The position numbers were made by a program, and so were the translations under genes. A DNA stretch of 64,000 nucleotides from Polaribacter batillariae (GTDB lineage Bacteria > Bacteroidota > Bacteroidia > Flavobacteriales > Flavobacteriaceae), in assembly GCF_017498485.1 (NCBI RefSeq), contig NZ_CP071795.1, positions 1,302,001-1,366,000 on the forward strand, in the 5' to 3' direction. This document shows positions 18,940-26,382 of the stretch, piece by piece (the stretch's first letter is position 1; the number at the start of each line of letters is the position of its first letter). The notes beneath the pieces are model-generated. The model saw only the letters and a program-made list of their open reading frames with translations, was not told where the DNA came from and searched no databases.

Positions 18940-19998
18940 CTACGTTTTGTTTTTAAAGTATAAATACCACATTATATATTGTTTTCTATGTGTATAGGAT
19001 AATCCTCTATGAATGTTTAAATGTCCTTTCATATGTCCGAAAAAAGACTCAATAGAGTTGGTAGATTTAGGTATTCTAGGGTTATCTAAATAATGAAACA
19101 TGTTAGGCAATGCTCTCTTTATGGACATAAAAGATCGACGAACCATTTTATGGGTATACCAGTACCTTCCAGTTTCTAAATTATAGCTTTTTTCATTGAT
19201 ATAGCCTTTGTATTTCTCATACCAATTATGAAGTTTTAATAGCCAAAAACTTAATTGAAAATGTGACGTAATTAAATGCATTTCAGAAGTTATTTTCTTT
19301 AAGTCTTGACCTGCAAAACTCTTGGGGTGTTTGGTTAGCCATATCCTGCAATCTCTTTGTATATGTACTAAACAGCGTTGTAAAATGACATTTGGGATTA
19401 CTTTTTTTACTGCCTTTAATATAGATTTGTGCCCATCGCTTGTAATACTTTCAATCTGTACACCTAGTGCTAGTAAATTTTCTAAATCCTCTTTAATTTC
19501 CAAATAATGTTCACCATTTGTTAGTCTGTAGAGTTGTGTGAATTTTATAGTTGCATCTCTGTACAAAACTAGGCAAATTCCATTGCTAAAATAAGTTGCG
19601 TCTATCAATAAGTTTACTTTCTCTGATGGATAAACGGAGAGCCTTGGAGGCTTTGACAAATAGTTGTCAAAATAACGTTTAAGCGTTCTTACTGAATAAC
19701 CACTTTCTTTTGAAATTTCTTGTATTGTTCTTCTTTTTATAATCCATTTTTCGAACCAAATAAATCGATTAGATTCTTGTACTGATTGGTTGTGAAATGT
19801 AAATAATATGCTACAAGAATTGCACTTATAACGTTGTTTGTTTTTTTGTTTACCCCCATTTAATTGTGTCGAGACTTTGGCAAGCCCAACAACGCTTTTT
19901 TTTGATGTTTTCATCATACAAAAAAAGTTTATTGAAACCAGTTTCAATAAACTTTTAATTTGCACAGTATTTATAAGGGTTTCAAAAGATTTTACCAA
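18940..19998 (-). CDS. IS256-like (MULE-type) DDE transposase with Zn-ribbon N-terminus
   Basis: 352 aa from the first Met; a start at the MMKTSKKS methionines (about residue 28) would also do. A CxxC pair (RYKCNSC) marks an N-terminal zinc ribbon, followed by an HTH-like segment (IQEISKESGYSVRTLKRYF). DDE residues are seen in LLIDATYF, SITSDGHKS and NSIESFFGHMKGHL, with the QRCLVHIQRDC signature between them. This is the arrangement of the zinc-binding variant of the IS256/MULE group, and the 8-bp target duplication fits. It is intact. Confidence 0.8.
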   Translation of the reverse strand: MVKSFETLINTVQIKSLLKLVSINFFCMMKTSKKSVVGLAKVSTQLNGGKQKNKQRYKCNSCSILFTFHNQSVQESNRFIWFEKWIIKRRTIQEISKESGYSVRTLKRYFDNYLSKPPRLSVYPSEKVNLLIDATYFSNGICLVLYRDATIKFTQLYRLTNGEHYLEIKEDLENLLALGVQIESITSDGHKSILKAVKKVIPNVILQRCLVHIQRDCRIWLTKHPKSFAGQDLKKITSEMHLITSHFQLSFWLLKLHNWYEKYKGYINEKSYNLETGRYWYTHKMVRRSFMSIKRALPNMFHYLDNPRIPKSTNSIESFFGHMKGHLNIHRGLSYTHRKQYIMWYLYFKNKT

Positions 19999-20128
19999 CT
20001 ATTTTTGGCTATTAAGCCAAAAATTGCTACTTTTAGCCTTATCAAAATTAGTTGCATTTTTGCCTACTACTGAATTTCCTTCGGAAATTCCTCGCAGACA
20101 AAATCGCAACTTTCCATAAACAAATACG

Positions 20129-20468
20129 TTATGCCACATTATGACCCGTCCAGAAATAAGTCTAAATAGAGTTAAAAAAATAGCAAACGGACAAAATTTG
20201 TCCCTCAAACATATTTATTTTGTAAGAATAATTAATCTATAAAACCTCTGAGACAAAAAATTAAAATATATCACAATGTTTAACTTAAAAAATGAAAACC
20301 TATGAAATAGATTAACAAAAACATCTCAGAGGAAATCTTTGTTATTTGAGATTACAGCCTTAAAATTCTGTTTGTTTTGCAAAAGTAAAACTCCTCGCTG
20401 AACTAAAAAAATAACACAAACTTATTTTAAGAGAGTAAAGCTCTCAATAACAATTAAAAATTTCATAA
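20129..20468 (+). promoter_or_regulatory. Leader region of the NVEALA cassette
   Basis: 340 bp with no gene between the cassette start (TTATGCCAC) and the first gene. It holds a perfect 9-bp inverted repeat CCTCTGAGA (20245-20253) / TCTCAGAGG (20324-20332) around 70 nt of AT-rich DNA, which could be an RNA stem or operator pair. Most other cassettes have under 30 bp here, so this one probably brings its own promoter; I cannot place it with confidence. Confidence 0.45.
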
Positions 20469-20744
20469 ATGAAATCAAAAATTTTAACAAGTTTAGGAAT
20501 AGCCGTAATTGCCATGGCATTATTTTTAAACACAAATTCTATCAATGACAACAAATCTAATTTAGATTTAGCTAGTTTTATAAGTCTAAATACCGCTAAC
20601 GCTGAAGGTGGATATTCATGTACTGTAACTAGTACTTGTTTCATGGGTTTTGGTACTGTAAGTGGTTCAGTAAGTTGTAGTGGCAGTACTTGTTCAAGAG
20701 GTTCTGAATGGGTAAAATGTGATGGAAAAAAAACGGAATGTTAA
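20469..20744 (+). CDS. NVEALA-type secreted Cys-rich peptide
   Basis: 91 aa. A hydrophobic leader (residues 1-20) and the string LNTANAEGG near residue 44 match the NVEALA family of Bacteroidota pre-peptides, which are cut after the conserved NAEA/ANAE-type motif (family knowledge). The 45-residue C-terminal part is Gly/Ser-rich with six Cys (YSC, TC, SC, TC, KC, EC), so a small exported peptide with three disulfides is likely. A hairpin terminator separates it from the two lipoprotein genes downstream, which would let it be made in excess. Function in this family is unknown. Confidence 0.75.
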   Translation: MKSKILTSLGIAVIAMALFLNTNSINDNKSNLDLASFISLNTANAEGGYSCTVTSTCFMGFGTVSGSVSCSGSTCSRGSEWVKCDGKKTEC

Positions 20745-20760
20745 TTTATGACCTAAACCA

Positions 20761-20793
20761 ACGTAGAGTTGCTGTGGCAACTCTACGTTTTAT
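20761..20793 (+). terminator. Hairpin between the peptide and propeller genes
   Basis: Perfect 12-bp stem ACGTAGAGTTGC / GCAACTCTACGT with a 4-nt loop followed by TTTTATA. Likely a leaky terminator or mRNA-stabilising hairpin after the peptide gene. Confidence 0.75.
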
Positions 20794-20805
20794 AAACAAA
20801 TATAT

Positions 20806-21774
20806 ATGAGAATTAAAGCACTGCTATTATGTGTATTTTGCATTATTATATCTTCTTGTTCGAAACACAAAGGAATTGAAATTTCTAAATTAAAAAAAGA
20901 GAGAGTTATTGAGCGACTTTCGGATTCTTCTTTTATTTATGATGTTCGAGCTATTATTAATTATAATGAAGATATTTATTTATCAGATTATAAAAGAAAT
21001 CAAGTAATTGTATTAGATGAATCATTAAAACTAAAAAAAACATTAGGTTCAGCAGGAAAAGGTCCTGGGGAATTTATTGGTCCTTCGCAATTATTTATTG
21101 ATAATGATACAATTTACGTAATGAACGACGGACACAGAACTATTGAAGCTTTTGATTTTTTTAAACATCAAAAAACAATTTCTCCTCCCAAAGAAATTAG
21201 ATTATCAGCTGAGAAAAAGTTTGTTAAATCAAATAACTATTTTTATTTGTCAAATGTAAATTCCCATGGAAGTATAAGTAGATACAATTCATATAACAAG
21301 AATATCAAACAATTTGGGTTAATAGAAAAGTATAGAACAGAAAAAGAAACCCGAATAAAGAACGGTAAATATATTTTAAAATATCAGGATTTTATTATAG
21401 CTGTTTCAGACAATAAACCAAAATTAGAAATGTATAATATGACAGGTGACTTTGTTTTAGAATTTGATTACAGAAGTATCAAATCTGTTTCAAATACTAT
21501 GGACTATATTGAAAAACAAAAACAGGAAGAAAATAGTTATTATGAGTTTGTTTCAGATGCATATTTGTTTTCAGATAAGCTCTATTTATTAACTCTTTTT
21601 TATAATCAGAATAAGATGTTTTCAAATAAAGTGCTAGAGATTGAAATAAACAATACTGCTTTTAGAGCATCTAGATTATTAGATTTAGGCAATGACTGGT
21701 TTGAATCTATTTGTATTACAAAAGGTACTTTATTGGCTTCAAATGGTTCTCTAGTAGAATTTAAATTAAAATAA
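20806..21774 (+). CDS. 6-bladed beta-propeller lipoprotein (BF3164-like)
   Basis: 322 aa. Lipobox ISSC (C18). The body has NHL/6-bladed propeller features: DYKRNQVIVLDESLKLKKTLGSAGKGPGEFIGPSQL and repeated D(N)xIYV(M)N/D strands. Proteins of this group often sit beside NVEALA genes in Bacteroidota (family knowledge), so a role in binding, sensing or displaying the peptide is a fair guess. It is followed after 9 nt by the thioredoxin-fold lipoprotein, so the two are co-transcribed. Confidence 0.75.
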   Translation: MRIKALLLCVFCIIISSCSKHKGIEISKLKKERVIERLSDSSFIYDVRAIINYNEDIYLSDYKRNQVIVLDESLKLKKTLGSAGKGPGEFIGPSQLFIDNDTIYVMNDGHRTIEAFDFFKHQKTISPPKEIRLSAEKKFVKSNNYFYLSNVNSHGSISRYNSYNKNIKQFGLIEKYRTEKETRIKNGKYILKYQDFIIAVSDNKPKLEMYNMTGDFVLEFDYRSIKSVSNTMDYIEKQKQEENSYYEFVSDAYLFSDKLYLLTLFYNQNKMFSNKVLEIEINNTAFRASRLLDLGNDWFESICITKGTLLASNGSLVEFKLK

Positions 21775-21783
21775 TTTCTTCTT

Positions 21784-22335
21784 ATGGTAAAAGAAAGGAC
21801 AGTTATTTTAATTATGATTATTTCCCTTATTTTTTCATGTAAAAAAAGCATAAAAAATAGTGAAGTCATAATAGATAAATCAAACAATGATGAATTTGTG
21901 AAAAAATTAGAAAAACAAATGTCATTTATCAAAGGAAAAAAAATCAGTTCTCTGTCTAAAATTGTAGGAGATACTATTAATACTTCTAATAAAGTATTTT
22001 TCTTATATAACGGATTTGACTGTGAAGTCTGTATAGATATAGGTTATGAAATAGGGAAAAAAATAGATTCAATAAATAATGGTAAACTTGTAAACATCAT
22101 TTCATCTTCTTCAAATGTTGGAAGAGACCAATTAAAAAACAACTATAAAAATTTTGTTTTCAATGACGAAAAAGATTTAATAAGGAAAGAATTAAAATTT
22201 ATATACACTCCTGTTTTTATCATTTTGAATAATGATAGTGAAGTCAAAGATATATTTTTTCCTAACTATGTAAGAAATAAAAAGGAAGAGGAAACTTTTA
22301 TTAAAAAATGTATAGAAAACTCCCAAAAATTTTGA
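21784..22335 (+). CDS. Thioredoxin-fold lipoprotein
   Basis: 183 aa. Lipobox IFSC (C19). Residues 70-165 look like a thioredoxin fold: KVFFLYNGFDC80-E-V-C83 supplies a CxxC active site and YTPVFIILN supplies the cis-Pro strand. In this operon with a six-Cys secreted peptide, an oxidoreductase that sets the peptide's disulfides in the periplasm is a plausible inference. A peroxiredoxin/TlpA-type protein is the general alternative. The stop is 15 nt before the group II intron end. Confidence 0.7.
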   Translation: MVKERTVILIMIISLIFSCKKSIKNSEVIIDKSNNDEFVKKLEKQMSFIKGKKISSLSKIVGDTINTSNKVFFLYNGFDCEVCIDIGYEIGKKIDSINNGKLVNIISSSSNVGRDQLKNNYKNFVFNDEKDLIRKELKFIYTPVFIILNNDSEVKDIFFPNYVRNKKEEETFIKKCIENSQKF

Positions 22336-22350
22336 TGAGATGATCAAAAA

Positions 22351-24373
22351 GTCGAGTAGGTAAAGGGGAATTTCCCCCCTAAACCTCTCACAGAACCGTA
22401 CGTGATAGTCTCCCATCATACGGCTCTTCTTAACAAGTCTAAGGCGTAAAACCATATTGCCAATGCACAAACAGGCTGGGATAATGCTTTGCAGTTTCCC
22501 GTAACCATTTGTAGGCATAGAACCAATGTTTTCGCCTAAATCTTCGATATTTATTGCGTACCCATTTTGCCAGTCGCATATTCAAGAAACGGAATACACA
22601 ATGTAATTCGCTCATTCGAACCTTGCCATAGTAATGAATCCAACCTCGTACTTTTTCCGCTATAATGCCTGCCAAATCGGGCAAACGTAAGTGAACCATA
22701 CGATGGAGTTTTAACTTAAACAGGGTTTGATTGATACGTTTCTGACTTTTACGACTAATCGAGGGCGTAAACCCCAAATGAAAATTTCCGTAGTAACCCT
22801 TTACCATTCGGGGTTTGAATGTAAAGCCGAGAAAATCAAACGTTACATAGTGTACCTTAAATGGTGGATGCTTCTTTTGGTTGCGTTTGCAATACACAAT
22901 ATTGCTCTTGCCGTCTTTTATTTGCAATTTACATTGCTTAAAGCGGGCTTTTACTGCTTCCAGTGTCCGCAGGGCTTGTTTGAAATTATTGCAATGAATG
23001 ATAATATCATCGGCATAGCGTTCAAACTTTACTTCGGGATGGTGGATTTCTATCCATTTATCAAATACCACGTGCAAGAAAATGTTTGCCAATAATGGGC
23101 TTATAACGCCTCCTTGTGGTGTGCCTTTGCTTCGTGGATAAATCTTTCCATCTTTCTTTTGGACAGGGGCTTCTAACCAACGTTTTACGTACAAGTGAAT
23201 GTGCCTTTCTTTGGTAAAATGATTTAACGCTTTAAGCATTAAATCGTGGTCTATCTCATCAAAAAAACTCTTGATGTCCAAATCTATTGCCCAATCCATC
23301 TCCATACAGTTTTTCCTGTATTGTTTAATGGCGTGATGCGCTGATTTGTTTGGGCGATAGCCAAAAGAATTCTTGCTAAATTGTTTATCTACAATTTGCT
23401 CCAACTCTTCTCGGATTACCATTTGAGCCGTTCGGTCTTGTACCGTTGGAATACCTAGCTTCCTGATACGTCCATCGGTCTTGAGTATTTCTACCTCGCG
23501 TACAGGTTTTGGATAATAACTACCACTTGCCAATCTATTCCATACCGGATACAAGTATTTCATAGGGCGTGAATGCACTTCCTGAATTGATAATTTATCA
23601 ACTCCTGATGCACCTTTGTTACTACGTACCTTTTTAAAGGCATCCATTACCTGTCGCTTTTCTATCGGTTGCGACTTTTGTTTCTCACTGAAAATCATCC
23701 TAAAAAAAAAAATCTTTAGTTGTAATACAATTTAAAACTGTTAAGCCAGTCCCTTCGCTCCATTTCCATTACAGAAACTTCATCGCTACTACGGACTAAT
23801 CCGCCACTAATTAATAGTATAGCTACTTTCTACCTTGCCCTTCGGGGTTGTGGTATTTTTGCACTATCAATTAGCTTCTCCTGTTCCGTAATTGAGCCGT
23901 CTGGTAAAGCTCCTGCCCTCTTTATGCCGATTGCCATTTGACCAGTAAATTAGGTTACGCCCGTCAAATTCTATCTCGTAAGACCGCCCATCCCCGATTT
24001 TGACAATACTAAAGTTGTTTACGACACTTCTACAAGGGTTCAATCTCGTCTCTTTCAGCTTCTTTACTCCCACCATAGCTTCCTACTTACCATACAAACG
24101 GCAGTAGTGCCTTTAACCTTATCGCTCAAGACCAAGTCGTGAAAACTAAGCCCCATAAGGCGGTTTGACTGATTTGCCTATACATCCCAGCCGAGAGACC
24201 AATCCTCATTACTTATCCTTTGCGTGAGTCCTTCTTGTTTTTTTTTTTCCCAAGCTCGTTTCTGAATAAAATAATGAGCCTCTCATCTCAATTACAGTTT
24301 TGTTACTTGCTTTTCAATGAACTTAATCATATATTGTATCCCCAAGTAACGCAGGACACACAGCTCAGCGCAC
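22351..24373 (-). mobile_element. Group II intron inserted beside an attC core
   Basis: 2023 nt on the minus strand. The 5' end is read as GTGCG (24373 downward), directly after GTT, the complement of the attC R'' core AAC (24374-24376). The 3' end is CTACTCGAC at 22351. Domain V lies at about 22385-22428 (GAGCCGTATGATGGGAGAC pairs with GATAGTCTCCC/GTACGG, then GTTCTGTGAGAGG), followed by a short domain VI. The 675 nt before the reading frame hold domain I stems such as GTTACTTG/CAAGTAAC. The 3' boundary is firm; the 5' boundary rests on the GUGYG rule. Confidence 0.75.
22439..23698 (-). CDS. ltrA: Group II intron reverse transcriptase/maturase
   Basis: 419 aa, intact. RT motifs are all present: RSNKGASGVDKLS, LGIPTVQDRTAQM, FGYRPNKSAHHAI, DIKSFFDEIDHD, GTPQGGVISPLLANIFLH and the catalytic FERYADDIIIH. 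The maturase (X) domain follows (VRGWIHYYGKVR) and the protein ends in a basic tail with FVHWQYGF. There is no HNH endonuclease domain, so mobility would rely on insertion into single-stranded or replication-fork DNA, as in ORF-RT introns without En. The C-terminal pattern reminds me of bacterial lineage E or C; I cannot decide between them. Confidence 0.92.
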   Translation of the reverse strand: MIFSEKQKSQPIEKRQVMDAFKKVRSNKGASGVDKLSIQEVHSRPMKYLYPVWNRLASGSYYPKPVREVEILKTDGRIRKLGIPTVQDRTAQMVIREELEQIVDKQFSKNSFGYRPNKSAHHAIKQYRKNCMEMDWAIDLDIKSFFDEIDHDLMLKALNHFTKERHIHLYVKRWLEAPVQKKDGKIYPRSKGTPQGGVISPLLANIFLHVVFDKWIEIHHPEVKFERYADDIIIHCNNFKQALRTLEAVKARFKQCKLQIKDGKSNIVYCKRNQKKHPPFKVHYVTFDFLGFTFKPRMVKGYYGNFHLGFTPSISRKSQKRINQTLFKLKLHRMVHLRLPDLAGIIAEKVRGWIHYYGKVRMSELHCVFRFLNMRLAKWVRNKYRRFRRKHWFYAYKWLRETAKHYPSLFVHWQYGFTP

Positions 24374-24501
24374 AACATTGTATAAAAATAATAGCGGTTT
24401 AATCGCTAAAACCAAAGTGAAATATATAAATCAAACAACAGTAACAAACCGAAAGGTAAGCGCATAAAATCCGCTACTATTCTTATACGTTAACGTTAGC
24501 A
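24374..24501 (+). other. attC site ending the NVEALA/intron cassette (cassette 23, 20129-24495)
   Basis: AAC 24374-24376, arm TTGTATAAAAATAATAGCGG, arm CCGCTACTATTCTTATA, R' GTTAGCA 24495-24501; a sister of the R-M cassette attC. The R'' extension expected from the cassette start (GTGGCATAAC) is missing on the far side of the intron, where AAAAA is found instead, so this end was remodelled. Confidence 0.75.
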
Positions 24502-24953
24502 AAAACTGCTGATTTGCGCAAAAAAAGCATAAGCCCTTTAAGCCTGGTTTTTTATCAAAATTGTGATTTTAAACTCTGAATTTTAAAACGAAAGAAAAAG
24601 GAATTTTTAAAATGTGGAACACTCTCTCGCTCGCAAAATTCAGGCGGAATTTTGCAAATAGTTGGAATTGTAAAACGTGTGAATTTACTCAAACTCTGAA
24701 AAAATTAAACGCGAAATTCTTACTCAACTTTTGAGTTTAAAACGTTTTTTGAATTAAGCAAAATGCGGAATTAAAATCTTTGCGGAAAATAAAAAAAACG
24801 TTGAAAAAAACATAAAAACACGCATTTGCTAACACCGCTTATAAAAAATTGCTACTTTTAGCCTCATCAAAATTAGTTGCATTTTTGCCTACTGCTGAAT
24901 TTCCTTCGGAAATTCCTCGCAGACAAAATCGCAACTTTCCATAAACAAATACG
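24496..24953 (+). repeat. ORF-less cassette, family C copy 4 (cassette 24)
   Basis: 458 bp; attC 24827-24959. Small frame 24612-24734 carries Arg-to-Cys, Lys-to-Asn and Glu-to-Lys changes against copy 1 as well as silent ones. Confidence 0.8.
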
Positions 24954-24977
24954 TTAGCCCTCATTTGAAAAAAACCA

Positions 24978-26030
24978 ATGGCAATTTACAAACTACAAGG
25001 AGATAGAATATCCGAATTAAGTCCGACTTCTTTTGCAAACGAAAGAATTTTAGAGGCAAGGGATTTACAAAAATTCATTATTAATTCAATTAATGCAATT
25101 GAAACAGACCTATTCGTTTTATCCAGCGAATTCGGAGATTGGGAAGATAGTCGTAGAAAAATTGACATTCTGTGTATCGACAAAAATGCAAATATTGTGG
25201 TCGTTGAACTCAAAAGAACAGAAGATGGTGGACATATGGAATTACAATCAATCCGTTATGCTTCTATGGTTGCGAATATGACCTTCGAAAAAGCAGTTAA
25301 AGCCCATCAAAGATATTTGACCAAAGTCGGAATTGCGGAACGAAATGCAGAAGAAGATATTTTGGAATATTTAGGTTGGGACGAGAACAACGAAGATGAT
25401 TTTGGCAATGACGTTAGAATTATTCTGGTTTCTGCTGACTTTTCAATTGAAATTACTAATTCGGTATTGTGGCTTATCGAAAGAGGAATTGATATAAAGT
25501 GTATCCGAATTAAACCGCAAAAAGACGGAGAAACATTATATTTTGACATTCAACAAATTATTCCTCTTCCAGAGACTGCTGACTATCAAGTAAAATTGAG
25601 AGAAAAAGCAATCGAACAAAGACAGGCAAGAAGAGAAAGCCAAAGAGATTATTCAAAATTCGACTTGACATTTAATGGAGTTAAGCATTCAAATCTCAAC
25701 AAAAGAGAAACAATGATTTTAACAATGAAAATGTGTGTAAAAAATGGAATTTCGCCAACCGAATTAATGGAATTTACAGGAAAAAGTAGATGGCTTTGGG
25801 TTAATAAAGTTTGCCAATCAAGTGCCGAATTTGAAACGGAATATCGAGCAACCAATCAAAGAAAATATGACCCAAGTCGTTGGTTCAATGATGACAGCGA
25901 ACTTTTGGTGCATAATGAAAAGACATACGTTTTTAGCAATCAACACGGAAAAGGAACAGGTAAATTAGTAAATGACATTTTTGCTAAATATCCCGAATTG
26001 AATGCAACAGCGGAAAAAAACGAGGGCTAA
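24978..26030 (+). CDS. DUF91/NucS-like PD-(D/E)XK domain protein
   Basis: 350 aa, cytoplasmic. Residues about 45-180 fit the PD-(D/E)XK fold of DUF91/NucS-like proteins: D63 (RRKIDILC), E77-L-K79 (VVVELKR) and Q90 (MELQSIRYA). This motif set is intact, so nuclease activity is plausible. The C-terminal 130 residues (from about 220) form an unrecognised domain with a possible HTH (ISPTELMEFTGKSRWLWVNKV). It starts 24 nt into cassette 25 and its stop falls inside the attC. A DNA-repair or restriction-like role is inferred. Confidence 0.75.
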   Translation: MAIYKLQGDRISELSPTSFANERILEARDLQKFIINSINAIETDLFVLSSEFGDWEDSRRKIDILCIDKNANIVVVELKRTEDGGHMELQSIRYASMVANMTFEKAVKAHQRYLTKVGIAERNAEEDILEYLGWDENNEDDFGNDVRIILVSADFSIEITNSVLWLIERGIDIKCIRIKPQKDGETLYFDIQQIIPLPETADYQVKLREKAIEQRQARRESQRDYSKFDLTFNGVKHSNLNKRETMILTMKMCVKNGISPTELMEFTGKSRWLWVNKVCQSSAEFETEYRATNQRKYDPSRWFNDDSELLVHNEKTYVFSNQHGKGTGKLVNDIFAKYPELNATAEKNEG

Positions 26031-26224
26031 CAATGTATATAAAAAATAGCGCAAGTCATTGCTAACACTAAGGTTTGGGCAATTTTGGAAAGTCGCCAAA
26101 TTTTTAAATTTGACGATTTCCAAGTAAAAAAATAAATAGTAAAATTTAAAAATTCGGCTTGTGTTTAATCCGAAAAGTTATCGCTTCTTTACTGCGCTAC
26201 TTTTCATATACGGAGCCGTTGTAA
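26025..26224 (+). other. attC site of DUF91 cassette (cassette 25, 24954-26218)
   Basis: R'' GGCTAAC (extended CGAGGGCTAAC mirrors start TTAGCCCTC); 200 bp, same type as 14385-14583; R' GTTGTAA. Confidence 0.8.
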
Positions 26225-26311
26225 GTAATGCGGAAAATCGTACTAAACATCAACATTTGAACTAAAAACGCCAACACACAAACAGCACATTTGTTTTTTG
26301 CCGACACATCA

Positions 26312-26354
26312 GCCAACGCTAAAAAAAACAAAAGCGCTGTTTTTTGCCAACGCT
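26312..26354 (+). repeat. GCCAACGCT repeats upstream of the helicase gene
   Basis: GCCAACGCT at 26312-26320 and 26346-26354; three more copies follow the gene (30903, 30942, 30980). The 164 bp between the cassette start and the gene otherwise hold nothing recognisable. Confidence 0.55.
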
Positions 26355-26382
26355 CAAATTCCCGAAAAACAGGAACATAAGA

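Larger units (their letters stand above)
18750..20018 (-). mobile_element. IS256-like insertion sequence in attC
   Basis: 1269 bp. Imperfect terminal inverted repeats share GCCAAAAATAGTTGGT (left end GGTAATGGTGCC..., right end reverse GGCTTAATAGCC...). The 8-bp duplication AAAAATTG is present at 18742-18749 and 20019-20026; removing one copy restores a family C attC exactly. Confidence 0.85.
18394..20128 (+). repeat. ORF-less cassette, family C copy 3 (cassette 22), interrupted by an IS256-like element
   Basis: Cassette 18394-18749 plus 20019-20128; R'' TGCTAAC 18725-18731, R' 20128-20134. Small frame starts at 18510. The insertion lies in the L'' arm of the attC. Confidence 0.8.

Noticed and set aside
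23867..24076. 69-aa minus-strand frame MVGVKKLKETRLNPC...
   Set aside because: Lies in domain I of the group II intron RNA; similar short frames are often seen there and it has no protein-like features.
26344..26382. Earlier in-frame ATG for the helicase gene
   Set aside because: The 13 extra codons fall in GCCAACGCT repeat DNA; the ATG at 26383 opens the recognisable N-terminus.
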